From the NCBI GenBank assembly GCA_900551245.1, contig URVC01000010.1:1-64000 (forward strand): DNA of 64,000 nt, written 5' to 3'. How positions within the stretch are numbered: the first letter of the stretch is position 1; the number at the start of each line of letters is the position of its first letter. Origin of the DNA: an uncultured bacterium. Its GTDB lineage: Bacteria; Verrucomicrobiota; Lentisphaeria; Victivallales; Victivallaceae. Of this stretch, positions 34,667 through 43,630 are shown one piece after another. A model generated the notes under the pieces. The model was not told the DNA's origin and ran no database searches. It saw nothing but the letters and a program-made list of their open reading frames with translations. Made by a program: the position numbers and the translations under genes.

Positions 34667-36091
34667 TTATTTTGCACTGTGCATGGCGGTCAGTGTATCG
34701 ATTACCTTGCCCGCCGCGGGGGTTGGAACATGTTCGATTCCAGCCGGAATCGCCGTCATGGTGACGAAGACCTTGAGCTTGCTGTCCACCGTGCTTTCCG
34801 AACCGAAGAGGTACTTCAGAATCGGAATGTCACCCAGGAACGGCATGCCGATGTACTGTTCGACCTTCACATGTTTGTCGAATGCTCCGATCAACCGCTC
34901 CACGCCGGTGTCGAGGGTCAGGCCGCCGGAGAAGCTGTTGCTCTCCATCGAGGCATTGCCGGCGTTGTCCACTTCAGCGAGGGAGTTGATGGTCAAACTC
35001 CAGTTGCTCATGAGCGTGAGTTTCCCTTCCGACGGATCGGCGGTGAAGTTGATCGACGGGGCGAAGAGTTCGAACTCGAAGGTCGATTCCGCCAGCGCGC
35101 CGATGACGACGGTCTGATCGGCGTCCTTGACCAGGTTCTGGAACTGCGGCGAGAACTTCAGCAGGAACACCCCTTCACCGGTATCGTTCGCCGCCGGATC
35201 AAAGCTGTTGATCAGCGTCAGCGAGCCGGAGGAGGCGGTCCATGCCCGTCCCTTCTGTGCGAGCATCCGCAGGAACGTCGCATCGATGTTCGGCGCGACG
35301 AGGATGCCGCCTACGCCGTTTGTCGCCGTCGGCATGAAGCCGAGGATCTTCTCAAACGCATCCGCTCTGAGAGAGTCGAAATCCATACTCATATCTCCGA
35401 AATTGAATCCGGTGGAGAGCAGCTGAGCGCCGGGACCGTTTTTCCAGGCGAGGTAGTCGAGTCCGAGTTCACGGAAGTCGTTGTCGGCAACGACGTAGAC
35501 GTTGAACTTCACCTCAAGCTGCGGCACTGGACGATCGAGCATCTTCAACAAAGAAAGATACGCTTCGCCCTGTGACTTTGAACTCTTGAAATAGAACGTA
35601 TTGCTTCCGGCATGGTAGAACGAGGCTCCTTCACCGCCGGCGGAGGTGAAGACCTGTTCCAGCGCCTTCTGCATGTTGTCACTGCCGCGGTGCACGGGGC
35701 AGTAGACCCAGCGGGAGATGCCGTCGCCTTCGATTCTGGCGCCGGACGCATCGACTTTGGCGGAAGGATAGTCCAGAGTTTCCACCATTTTATCGACCCA
35801 GGGCATGAACAGACTGCCGGTGGAGACGACAAGAAACTGCTTTCCTCCGCGGGAGTAGTCGACGCTCTGCACGCGGGACTGGCTGTCGAACCGTTTGACC
35901 GCGCCGCGCACGAAGGGCATGAGGTCATGCGCCCGCACGTGTTTGAGTTCATAGACCTTGGTGGTCATATAGTGCTGGTTGCGGTCTTCGTTGAATACGA
36001 TGGTCCGCTGTTTGTCATCGTCCGCAGCGAGCAGTGCGGGAACGGTGCAGAACAGGGCCAGTGTCTTCCAGATTCTGGAACGAGTCATCAT
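34667..36091 (-). CDS. Secretin-like outer-membrane protein (first of a tandem pair)
   Basis: A 474-residue relative of the preceding entry. It starts with a signal peptide (RIWKTLALFCTVPALLAA), then a repeat-like YMTTKVYELKHVRAHDL and ending in the secretin signature MPFLGDIPILKYLFGSES near residue 420. YVVADNDFRELGLDYLAWKNG is shared in pattern with the companion. Two tandem ATGs at 36091 and 36088 follow an AGGAGG SD; either fits. It has its own promoter and is transcribed toward the second secretin. The membership of the secretin family is clear from the C-terminal motif; the partner export system is not in view. Confidence 0.78.
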   Translation of the reverse strand: MMTRSRIWKTLALFCTVPALLAADDDKQRTIVFNEDRNQHYMTTKVYELKHVRAHDLMPFVRGAVKRFDSQSRVQSVDYSRGGKQFLVVSTGSLFMPWVDKMVETLDYPSAKVDASGARIEGDGISRWVYCPVHRGSDNMQKALEQVFTSAGGEGASFYHAGSNTFYFKSSKSQGEAYLSLLKMLDRPVPQLEVKFNVYVVADNDFRELGLDYLAWKNGPGAQLLSTGFNFGDMSMDFDSLRADAFEKILGFMPTATNGVGGILVAPNIDATFLRMLAQKGRAWTASSGSLTLINSFDPAANDTGEGVFLLKFSPQFQNLVKDADQTVVIGALAESTFEFELFAPSINFTADPSEGKLTLMSNWSLTINSLAEVDNAGNASMESNSFSGGLTLDTGVERLIGAFDKHVKVEQYIGMPFLGDIPILKYLFGSESTVDSKLKVFVTMTAIPAGIEHVPTPAAGKVIDTLTAMHSAK

Positions 36092-36207
36092 GTTTCCCTC
36101 CTGAGTTGCCGGTGAAATCTTCCACCGCGGTTATTGCCGTGTGACGTCTGAAACGCCACGATACTGGAAAGAAAGCAGATTCCGTGCCAACTTTGTTTTG
36201 TTTCTTT

Positions 36208-36237
36208 ATAATATGTTGGGTTGTAATAGTATGTAAA
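36208..36237 (-). promoter_or_regulatory. Promoter of the secretin operon
   Basis: Minus-strand TTTACA (36237-36232), 18-bp spacer, TATTAT (36213-36208). Confidence 0.6.
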
Positions 36238-36742
36238 TATTGTTCATTGTGCTTGTAAACGAAAAATTTCTTCTGGACGACAAAAAATGTTAAACGATTG
36301 CGGCAATGTTTACGATTTTTTCCAAAGAAACTCGAAAACGTGTCGGCGGGGGGAGGGAAACCGCGTGGAGACTCCATGGCGGCGAGTATTGTATCTGCTG
36401 CGGAGAGCGCGGAACTTCATTGCGAATGGTAATGTGGGGAATGCGATTGACGGATTGCTGAAGACTCTCCTCCGGTTACCGCACCAGATCGATCGAAAAG
36501 GTCTGATGCAGGAGGATGCATTCTCTACCCGATCTATTGTCCGCCGGTTTACGCGGGGCCGGCGACCCGGACCATGCATGGCCCGGTGCCGCTCTCCGGT
36601 CTCTCCAAGTGTGGAATATTACACGAAATCATGTCATGGAGCCCGGACCACTCCTGCCGGGCGGAACCGGCGCTGAAGCTGTTGAAACGCTGTTTCGGGC
36701 TCTGACGCCGCGAAGATTGCGCCGGAATTTTTCTCCGGACGT

Positions 36743-36771
36743 TTGCATTGACGGCTCCGGCAGAGTATACT
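36743..36771 (+). promoter_or_regulatory. Promoter of the pyridoxal kinase gene
   Basis: TTGCAT (36743-36748), 17-bp spacer, TATACT (36766-36771), about 75 bp before the start codon. Confidence 0.6.
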
Positions 36772-36847
36772 ACACACCGACAGATGCAATGAACTCCCGG
36801 ACGCCGGATTGTGCGACGGTCCGGGATCGTTTCCGTACAGGAGAAAA

Positions 36848-37699
36848 ATGAAACGGATTGTCACCATTCAGGATATTTCGTGCGTCGGCAAGTGTTCGCT
36901 CACCGTGGCACTGCCGATCATTTCCGCATTCGGCGTGGAGTGCGCCATTCTGCCCACCGCGGTGCTCTCCACCCATACGATGTTCAAGGAGTTTACCTTT
37001 CGCGATCTCTCCGGGGAGTTCGCGCCGATTGCGGCGCACTGGAAGCGGGAGAAGTTCCGGTTCGACGCGATCTACACCGGGTATCTCGGGTCGTTTGAAC
37101 TGCTCCGGTTGGTCGGCGGATTCATCGATGACTTCCGCACTGCCGACAACCTGGTCTTCATCGACCCGGTGATGGCGGATAACGGGAAATTCTACCCCGG
37201 CTTCGGTCCGGAATACGCCCGGGCGATGGCGGAACTCTGCTCGAAAGCCGATGTGATCGTGCCCAATCTCACGGAAGCGGCCTTTTTGCTCGACCGCCCC
37301 TGTCGTACCGATGGATACGATGAAGCGTACATCCGCGACCTTTTGAAACGTCTCGTCGGTCTCGGTGCGAAGAGCGCAGTGCTGACCGGGGTCCGTTTTT
37401 CCGAAAACGAGATCGGAGTGATGGGGTACGACGGCGGAAAAGAGGAGTTTTTCCATTACTTCCACCGGCGGATTGATGTTTCGTTCCACGGAACCGGGGA
37501 TATCTTCTCGAGCACCGCGGTAGGGGCGTTGATGCGCGGCTTTTCTCTGGAGAAGGCGCTGGCGCTGGCGGCGGATTACACGGTCGAATGCATCGACCGC
37601 ACCCTGCGTTCGCCGGACCATGTCTTTTACGGCGTGGAGTTTGAAAAGGAGCTCCCGTACCTGATCCGGCGCATCTCCGGCGACGGCGGGAATGCGTAA
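36848..37699 (+). CDS. pdxY: Pyridoxal/pyridoxine kinase
   Basis: A 283-residue ribokinase-fold kinase that phosphorylates B6 vitamers in the cytoplasm. Its N-terminus (RIVTIQDISCVGKCSLT) and YTGYLGS are typical of PdxY/PdxK, with DPVMADNG as the phosphate-binding segment and FHGTGDIFSS carrying the catalytic Asp and anion hole. The ATG at 36848 is preceded by CAGGAG. It is upstream of and separate from the esterase gene, which follows after 85 bp. Confidence 0.93.
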   Translation: MKRIVTIQDISCVGKCSLTVALPIISAFGVECAILPTAVLSTHTMFKEFTFRDLSGEFAPIAAHWKREKFRFDAIYTGYLGSFELLRLVGGFIDDFRTADNLVFIDPVMADNGKFYPGFGPEYARAMAELCSKADVIVPNLTEAAFLLDRPCRTDGYDEAYIRDLLKRLVGLGAKSAVLTGVRFSENEIGVMGYDGGKEEFFHYFHRRIDVSFHGTGDIFSSTAVGALMRGFSLEKALALAADYTVECIDRTLRSPDHVFYGVEFEKELPYLIRRISGDGGNA

Positions 37700-37784
37700 C
37701 GGATTGACGTCGGCCTGCTGCATGGCAAGAAACACAGATGTTACCGTAAAGAACAGTCTGTCAGGAACAGGAAAGGGTACTTGG

Positions 37785-39206
37785 ATGAAGTTGTTTTCAG
37801 CCGGATTGGCGGTGCTCCTCGCCGCCTCCAGTGTGTCCGCCGTGGAGATGCCTGCGTTTTTCTCCGACAACATGGTGCTGCAGCGGGAGGCGCAGGTGCC
37901 GCTCTGGGGAACTGGAACTCCCGGAGAGGTGGTGCAAGTTGAGTTTCAGAATCAGAAGCTTTCTGCGTTGGTCGACGACTCCGGAAACTGGTCGGTCCTA
38001 TTGAAACCGATGCCGGCGGACCGGAAACCGGGGGTTTTGAAAGTCGCCGGGAAAAATACTCTGACGTTCTCCAATGTTCTCGTCGGCGACGTCTGGCTCT
38101 GTGCCGGGCAGTCGAACATGCAGTTCGAACTGCGCCGCGTCACCGGTGGCGCGGAGTTCGTCGCGAAGGCGAATCAGCCGGAAATCCGGCTGCTGCAGAT
38201 CCCCCGGGTCTGGAGCCGGACGCCGCAGCGGAACGTCAAGGCGGCCTGGGCGGTCTGCTCGCCGAAAACCGTCGGGAGATTTTCGGCGGTCGCCTATCTG
38301 GTGGCCCGCGATCTGGCGGCGCGGCTGAACGTTCCGATCGGTGTCATCGACATTTCGTGGGGCGGCTGCCGCATCGAGGCCATGACCACGCGCCAGGCGT
38401 TCCGGAAGGCCTCCGTCAACGACGAGGTCGCGGCGGCGGCGGAGCAGGAGTTTGTCAAACTGGACAAGACGGCGGACCCGGATTTGCGCAAGGATAAACA
38501 GCGTCTGCCCGGAGTGCTTTACAATGCGATGGTTCACCCGCTGACGCCGATGGCGGTGCGCGGCATGCTCTGGTATCAGGGCGAAGACAACCATTCCGAA
38601 AGCATGCGTTATGCGGAAAAGCTCAAGGCGCTCGCATACGCCTGGCGTCAGGCTTTCTGCAAGGAGGATCTGCCGATCTTCATCGTCCAGCTGCCGCCGT
38701 GGCAGTATGGCAACGAGGATCCGGTGCGCATTCCGAAGTTCTGGGAGGCGCAGCAGTACTTTGCGGAACATGACCGGAATGCGGGATTCATCGTCGCCAC
38801 CGACTGCGGTGACCCGGCGGACATCCACCCGAAGGACAAGGCGCCGCTGGCGGCCCGCCTGGCCAATCTGGTGCTGTTCAAGGAGTATGGCCTGGGGGAT
38901 GACTCCGTGCTGGCGCCGGTCTTCCGGCAGGCGCGCCGGGTCAACGGCGCGGTGGAGGTTGAGTTCGATCATGCGAACGGGCTGAAAACCCGTGACGGGA
39001 AAGGGGTTTCTCACCTGATGCTGGCCGGTGCGGACGGCAAATTTCATCCGGCGACAGGCGAAATCCGGAGTGACCGGCTGATCGTCCGTTCGCCGGAGGT
39101 GCCGGAGCCGGAGCAGATCCGGTTCGGCTGGGATAAACTGGCCAATCCGAATCTGGTCAACCGCGCGGGAGTGCCCGCGGCTCCGTTTGAAAAACGGATT
39201 CCCTGA
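37785..39206 (+). CDS. Secreted sialate O-acetylesterase (SASA-type)
   Basis: A 473-residue exported carbohydrate esterase that removes O-acetyl groups, classically from sialic acid. The N-terminus is a signal peptide (to about residue 21), followed by DNMVLQREAQVPLWG, a family hallmark. The SGNH-hydrolase site has CAGQSNMQFE with the catalytic Ser near 110, WYQGEDN in the middle, and DIHPKDK with the Asp-His pair near the end. All three appear intact. I chose the ATG at 37785 because the upstream frame is noncoding and AAAGGG lies before it. It converges on the beta-helix gene 20 bp later. Confidence 0.9.
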   Translation: MKLFSAGLAVLLAASSVSAVEMPAFFSDNMVLQREAQVPLWGTGTPGEVVQVEFQNQKLSALVDDSGNWSVLLKPMPADRKPGVLKVAGKNTLTFSNVLVGDVWLCAGQSNMQFELRRVTGGAEFVAKANQPEIRLLQIPRVWSRTPQRNVKAAWAVCSPKTVGRFSAVAYLVARDLAARLNVPIGVIDISWGGCRIEAMTTRQAFRKASVNDEVAAAAEQEFVKLDKTADPDLRKDKQRLPGVLYNAMVHPLTPMAVRGMLWYQGEDNHSESMRYAEKLKALAYAWRQAFCKEDLPIFIVQLPPWQYGNEDPVRIPKFWEAQQYFAEHDRNAGFIVATDCGDPADIHPKDKAPLAARLANLVLFKEYGLGDDSVLAPVFRQARRVNGAVEVEFDHANGLKTRDGKGVSHLMLAGADGKFHPATGEIRSDRLIVRSPEVPEPEQIRFGWDKLANPNLVNRAGVPAAPFEKRIP

Positions 39207-39225
39207 GCCGCGGGACAGCGCGGCG

Positions 39226-42200
39226 CTATCTCGCGTCGTCTCGGGCTTCCGGAGCGAAAAGCAGCGCCTCCGGATTCCGGGCGAGGGCGAATCCGAACGC
39301 CTGATAGCGCAGTTTCCGCAACTGGCGGAGCCGGATGACGTGGCGTCCTGCGGCGAACGGGGTCGGCCGGTTCGGCTGCCCGATGTAGGTGCAGCCGCCG
39401 AAACTGATCCAGCGCGGGCCGTTTCCCCGGGAGCGGAGCAGTCCGTAATCCCGGAAGCCTGCTCCGTCGAGGCTGGCGGAGATCAGCCACGGTGGTTCCT
39501 GCATTTTGAGGAACATATAATACTCCCCTGACTCCGGCACATCGATGGTCAGGGTGGTTTCGCCGTTCACTTGAGGCGACGCCTCGCCGTAGATGACGCC
39601 GCTGCGGGTGCGGGCGAGCAGCTCCGGGTTCCGGGTGGAATCGGCATAGACCGACACCGGTCGGGAGAACCCGTTCGGAAGCCGCACCAGAAAGGCGCCG
39701 GAGTGAAGCCGCGCCGTGTCGATCTCTGCCGGATCGATGGAGACGGTCAGCGTGACCGGCGTTCCGTATTCGATCGTTCCCTGTTCCGGTTCGACCCGGA
39801 AGTAACGGCTCTCCGCATTGCGGCAGATCCGGAAGGTGGAGCGGAAGCCGGGGTTTGTCGCGGTCAGCGTCACGGTTTTCCGCGGCCATCCCGAGCGGGA
39901 GGCCGAGACGAACGAGAGCCGGGCGACGTCGGTACGGATGGGAACCGGCCGGAACGGCAGGTCGGTGAGCGTCTCCGGCTGAAATGCGCCGACGGAGGGA
40001 TTTTTCCCGGTCAGACCGGGAATCTCCACGCCGCTGCCGCTTCCGGGCGTGCCGTGTCGGAGCATGAAGTTGCCTCCTGCGGCGTCGACGAACTCCGGTT
40101 TCGCATCGATGCCGTGCTTCTCCTGACTGCGTTCGTTGCGGTACTGTGCCAGCGGGCGGAACTCGGGGCGGCTGCTGTAGAGGAGGTCGCCGTCGAAATC
40201 GCTTCTCCCTTTGGAAAAGATGTTTTCCAGCAGGTTGCCGGTCACGTCGAAGAGATTGTTGCGGCCGACTCCTTTGAGAAGATGGCTCCGGGTCTTCCAC
40301 TCCGCAGTGCTGCCGCCGTAATCGGAGGCGGCGTTCCAGTCTCCGGTCACCGTGTTATGGAAGAAGAAGAGCCGTCCGGTTCCTGCGACGGAATACCCGT
40401 TCTTGAGGCCGCAGTTGGTGAGCCCGTAGACATCTCCCGGTTCGCAGAAAAGATTGCCGACCAGATAGGAGGGACCGGCGAGGCAGGGGGCGGTGCTGAC
40501 GCCGCAGAGCATTCCTTCGGTCTTGTTGTAGAGAAAGCGGCAGTTCATCTGTCCGCCGTCGAGTTCCATGCCGTCGTCGTTGCCGAAGGCGAAGTAGTTG
40601 CCGACGATCTCCGCGTCGCGGCAGACGCTGCCGTAGAGCGAGCCGTTTGCCCACCCCTCGACCGCGTCGTTCCACCGCCGGGCGTCACTGCCGATGAAGT
40701 CGTTGTAGCGGAGCGTCACCTGTTCCGCGTCTCCGACGAAGATGCCGTTGGGGCCGGCCGGATGGCTGTGAAACCAACTGTTCGCCGTGCCGCGCGGATC
40801 GTGGATGTAGCAGCGCTCCACCCGGATGTCGCGTCCGCCGAGAATGCGGATTCCCGCGTCGTTGTTGATGGCCCGGTTTTCTTCGTCGTAAAACTTGCCG
40901 TCGCGCTCCACACGCATGGTGCCGACCCGGCCGAAACCGGCGATGTCGCAGTTCTGCACGGCGATGTGAGAACTTTGCGAAAGGTGGATGCCGTTGACCC
41001 TGCCGCCGCGGATGGTGAGGTTTTCGAACACCAGACAGGAGGCGCCGTCCACCAGAATGACATCCCGGCTCCGGTCGCCGCCGTCGAGGACGGTGCCGGG
41101 CTTTGCGGTGTAGCGGATATAGCCGGTGGGAGTGCCGGACTCCCGGATCACCAGCGGCAGCGGAGTTTCCGGACCGAGTTCGACGGTGCGGGCGATCGGA
41201 ATTTCCGGGGAACGGGTGCGGAATTTCCGCTCGATGGTTTCCCGTTTCCCGTTGTCGTTGACGGTCAGGCGCAGTTCATAATCGCTCGCTTCAGTGAGTT
41301 TGAGCAGACTGCCGCGGGCGACGTGCTCCTCCGGAAGGTACACGAGATCAAGCGCCGGCTGCCAGACGGCTTCCCCGGCGCGGCGGAAATGGAGTTTGGC
41401 AGAAAAATGTTCCTCATCCGGAGCGATGCAGTTGTTGAGGTAGACGCTGCACACCTCAAAGCCGGGCACCAACTCCTCTCGGGGGCGGCGGGAGGAGAGC
41501 GCCGCCTCTTTCTGTGTCTGTAACGAGAGGTTGAGAAACTCCATGACGGTGCCGACGTTCTCCTCAGAGAGAATCGGGCGGCAGAGCAGTTCCACCCGGT
41601 CCGCTTCTCCGGGCGTGAATTTCACCTCCAGCCGGGATTCCGGAGCGATGTTCCGGCGGGAGTCGAACCGGCGGAGCTCCCTGTTGCCCTTGAAGAGCTT
41701 GACGGTGAGGCAGGCGACGCCGCCGCGGGAACTCCTGACCGTGGCGCTGAAGAGTTGCGGCTCAGCCGCCGGCAATCCCCGAACGGGTTTGACGATCGCT
41801 CCGTAGAAGTTGTCTTTGACTGCAATCCGGGCCCGGATTCCGCCGGGAATCGATTCCGCCGGGCATTCCGCCGGATTGAGGTTGATCCAGCCGTCGGTCA
41901 GAGTGACGGCGACCGGCGTGAGGCGCAGTTCCCGGAAGGTGGCGGATTTCCCGGTGAGCGCGGCAGAGAGTTTCGTGCGGCAATGGACGCTGAAGGCATC
42001 GGCCTCTGCCGGGTTGAAATTCACCGCCAGCTGCTGCTTATTTGAGGTGTTGAGCGGGGAATTGACCCGTTGGATCTCTTTGCCGCCCCGGAAGAGCTTG
42101 ACCGAGAGGTAGGCCATCTTCGGCTGATCGGTCTCAACCGTGGCGGCGAAACGCAATGTCACCCCCTTCGGCGGATTTTTTACAAGTTGTTCCAGCGAGG

Positions 42201-42393
42201 AATCCAGCGCGTTGGCGCGGTGGATTTTCAGCGTGATTCCCGCTGGCGGCGCTGCCTTGAGTTCGACCGCCCCGGTATTTTCGCGCCATCCGGCGGGAGC
42301 TCCGGCGTTCCAACGGGTGAAGTCGGCATTGACAAGCTCGACAGCGGCGAGGGGCAGCGCCGCCAGAATGGAGAGGAAAAGGGAAGTTTTCAT
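39226..42393 (-). CDS. Large secreted parallel beta-helix protein
   Basis: A 1055-residue exported protein. It begins with a signal peptide (residues 1-18) and two beta-sandwich domains (to about 300), probably carbohydrate-binding. Residues 400-800 form a right-handed parallel beta-helix with repeated N-coil motifs (for example IRVERCYIHDP, NGIFVGDAEQVTLRYNDF, and GMELDGGQMNCRFLYNKTEG). A C-terminal beta-rich domain follows. Such proteins include polysaccharide lyases, but no lyase family could be fixed from the catalytic residues I can see. The gene is 15 bp downstream of a pseudopilin gene; the ATG at 42393 lacks a strong SD, so translation may depend on that neighbour. Confidence 0.8.
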   Translation of the reverse strand: MKTSLFLSILAALPLAAVELVNADFTRWNAGAPAGWRENTGAVELKAAPPAGITLKIHRANALDSSLEQLVKNPPKGVTLRFAATVETDQPKMAYLSVKLFRGGKEIQRVNSPLNTSNKQQLAVNFNPAEADAFSVHCRTKLSAALTGKSATFRELRLTPVAVTLTDGWINLNPAECPAESIPGGIRARIAVKDNFYGAIVKPVRGLPAAEPQLFSATVRSSRGGVACLTVKLFKGNRELRRFDSRRNIAPESRLEVKFTPGEADRVELLCRPILSEENVGTVMEFLNLSLQTQKEAALSSRRPREELVPGFEVCSVYLNNCIAPDEEHFSAKLHFRRAGEAVWQPALDLVYLPEEHVARGSLLKLTEASDYELRLTVNDNGKRETIERKFRTRSPEIPIARTVELGPETPLPLVIRESGTPTGYIRYTAKPGTVLDGGDRSRDVILVDGASCLVFENLTIRGGRVNGIHLSQSSHIAVQNCDIAGFGRVGTMRVERDGKFYDEENRAINNDAGIRILGGRDIRVERCYIHDPRGTANSWFHSHPAGPNGIFVGDAEQVTLRYNDFIGSDARRWNDAVEGWANGSLYGSVCRDAEIVGNYFAFGNDDGMELDGGQMNCRFLYNKTEGMLCGVSTAPCLAGPSYLVGNLFCEPGDVYGLTNCGLKNGYSVAGTGRLFFFHNTVTGDWNAASDYGGSTAEWKTRSHLLKGVGRNNLFDVTGNLLENIFSKGRSDFDGDLLYSSRPEFRPLAQYRNERSQEKHGIDAKPEFVDAAGGNFMLRHGTPGSGSGVEIPGLTGKNPSVGAFQPETLTDLPFRPVPIRTDVARLSFVSASRSGWPRKTVTLTATNPGFRSTFRICRNAESRYFRVEPEQGTIEYGTPVTLTVSIDPAEIDTARLHSGAFLVRLPNGFSRPVSVYADSTRNPELLARTRSGVIYGEASPQVNGETTLTIDVPESGEYYMFLKMQEPPWLISASLDGAGFRDYGLLRSRGNGPRWISFGGCTYIGQPNRPTPFAAGRHVIRLRQLRKLRYQAFGFALARNPEALLFAPEARDDAR

Positions 42394-42408
42394 GAGATTC
42401 GCACAGCT

Positions 42409-43272
42409 CTATTTGAAATCATCATGCCAGAAGTAATTGTTGACGTCACTGTGATCGGAACCGCTGCCGAGTCCGAGCAGTTCTGCGTGACGTTTGGAAC
42501 CCGCGTGAAGGTCGGCATACAGAAGATTTGCGGAGTCGTTGTGGCGGCGGCTGATCTCCTTCTGCTGGAAGATGGTGTAAAAGGAGTTGGTGATGGAGCC
42601 GTCGTAGTTTTCCCGGGCGTTGTCGGCCGCCACCATGCGGACCGAAGGACGTTTCACTTTGCGGAAGACATGCCATCTGGCATCGCTTTTCCCCGATACC
42701 TCTGCTGTTGAAACGAGGTAGACGTTGAAGAAGTAGCTCGCGTTGAGGTGTTCACTGCCGCGAATGCTCTTGGGTACGATCTCTTCATCCTTGCCGTAAT
42801 GGCGCCCTGCCGGGCAGACCGCGATTTTGGGAGTCCGGAATTTGTCCCCCAGATCGCCGCCGTTGGTCACGCTGTCGTCGATGGTTCCGCCGATGTATCG
42901 GACCAGCGTGTTGCCTGCCCAGGAGGAGTGGGCAGGCCCGTAGACATATTTGAAGAGCGTGCCGGAAGCCTGGTAGTACATGGCCAGTGAACCGTTGTTG
43001 TCGTCGGCATAGGCACTGCAGGCCAGCCCGAGCTGTTTGAGATTGGAAAGACAGGTGGTCCGCTGGGCGGTTGCCCGCGCCTTGTTCAGCGCCGGAAGCA
43101 GCATCGCCGCCAGAATCGCGATGATCGCTATCACAACGAGAAGTTCAATAAGGGTAAATCGTTGGCTCTGCTGTGGCGGTCGGCTGGCTGGATGGAATTC
43201 TCTTTTGGAACTGCCGATTTCGACGGGCACGACGGAGTGAGACAGGTGGTTGAAATTGGAGAATGGCTTCAT
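42409..43272 (-). CDS. Prepilin-type pseudopilin with long leader
   Basis: A 287-residue pseudopilin. The class III signal [19 protein letters not shown] starts at residue 39, so the cytoplasmic leader is unusually long. The globular part ends with [11 protein letters not shown], where the usual DGH is DLH, preceded by RRHNDSAN with the conserved His. Four cysteines are present. It lies upstream of the beta-helix gene with a 15-bp gap and has a clear promoter. The ATG at 43272 was kept because downstream Met codons would lose the leader. Confidence 0.88.
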   Translation of the reverse strand: MKPFSNFNHLSHSVVPVEIGSSKREFHPASRPPQQSQRFTLIELLVVIAIIAILAAMLLPALNKARATAQRTTCLSNLKQLGLACSAYADDNNGSLAMYYQASGTLFKYVYGPAHSSWAGNTLVRYIGGTIDDSVTNGGDLGDKFRTPKIAVCPAGRHYGKDEEIVPKSIRGSEHLNASYFFNVYLVSTAEVSGKSDARWHVFRKVKRPSVRMVAADNARENYDGSITNSFYTIFQQKEISRRHNDSANLLYADLHAGSKRHAELLGLGSGSDHSDVNNYFWHDDFK

Positions 43273-43395
43273 GTGGAATCCCCTTTTTGTGCGGCTGGAT
43301 CAACTTCCCTTGGCATTGCATTGTTTTGCAAACGGTAAACGCTGATTTTCCCCCGTGTTTCTTTCGGAATCAATCCGGTGTTATTCTATATTTAC

Positions 43396-43424
43396 AGTAT
43401 ACCCGGTCATCCTGTTGAAAACAA
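43396..43424 (-). promoter_or_regulatory. Promoter of the pseudopilin/beta-helix pair
   Basis: Minus-strand TTGTTT (43424-43419), 17-bp spacer, TATACT (43401-43396). The start codon of the pilin gene lies about 124 bp downstream. Confidence 0.6.
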
Positions 43425-43582
43425 GAGCAATTGCAGAGAGAAATTCGCAAAAAAATAGCACAAATCAACAAATGCAATCCCAATGGAAGGAGAAAACCCT
43501 CATATTCCGCCCGGTGGATCGGTGGCGGCTTGAGAAAAAGAAATATCCGCCCTCGTCGGCAGACGATGACGGATTGTTCTGC

Positions 43583-43617
43583 ATTCCGACGACCGGAGTT
43601 TCTCCGGCCGTCGGAAT
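43583..43617. terminator. Strong 16-bp hairpin after the second beta-helix gene
   Basis: A 16-bp stem with one mismatch (43583-43598 with 43602-43617, 3-nt loop) lies 14 bp past the stop codon. There is no T-run, so it may act as a processing or stability element rather than a simple intrinsic terminator. Confidence 0.5.
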
Positions 43618-43630
43618 CTTCGTGGTGCGG

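Larger units (their letters stand above)
36092..36847. other. 756-bp gap without a supported gene
   Basis: A short open frame (about 129 codons) exists near 36290-36676, but its Arg-rich product and lack of an SD argue against it. The interval holds the promoters of the secretin operon (left) and the pyridoxal kinase (right). Confidence 0.55.

Noticed and set aside
36287..36676. 129-codon frame in the gap left of the pyridoxal kinase gene
   Set aside because: No SD, strongly biased Arg content, no recognisable domain.
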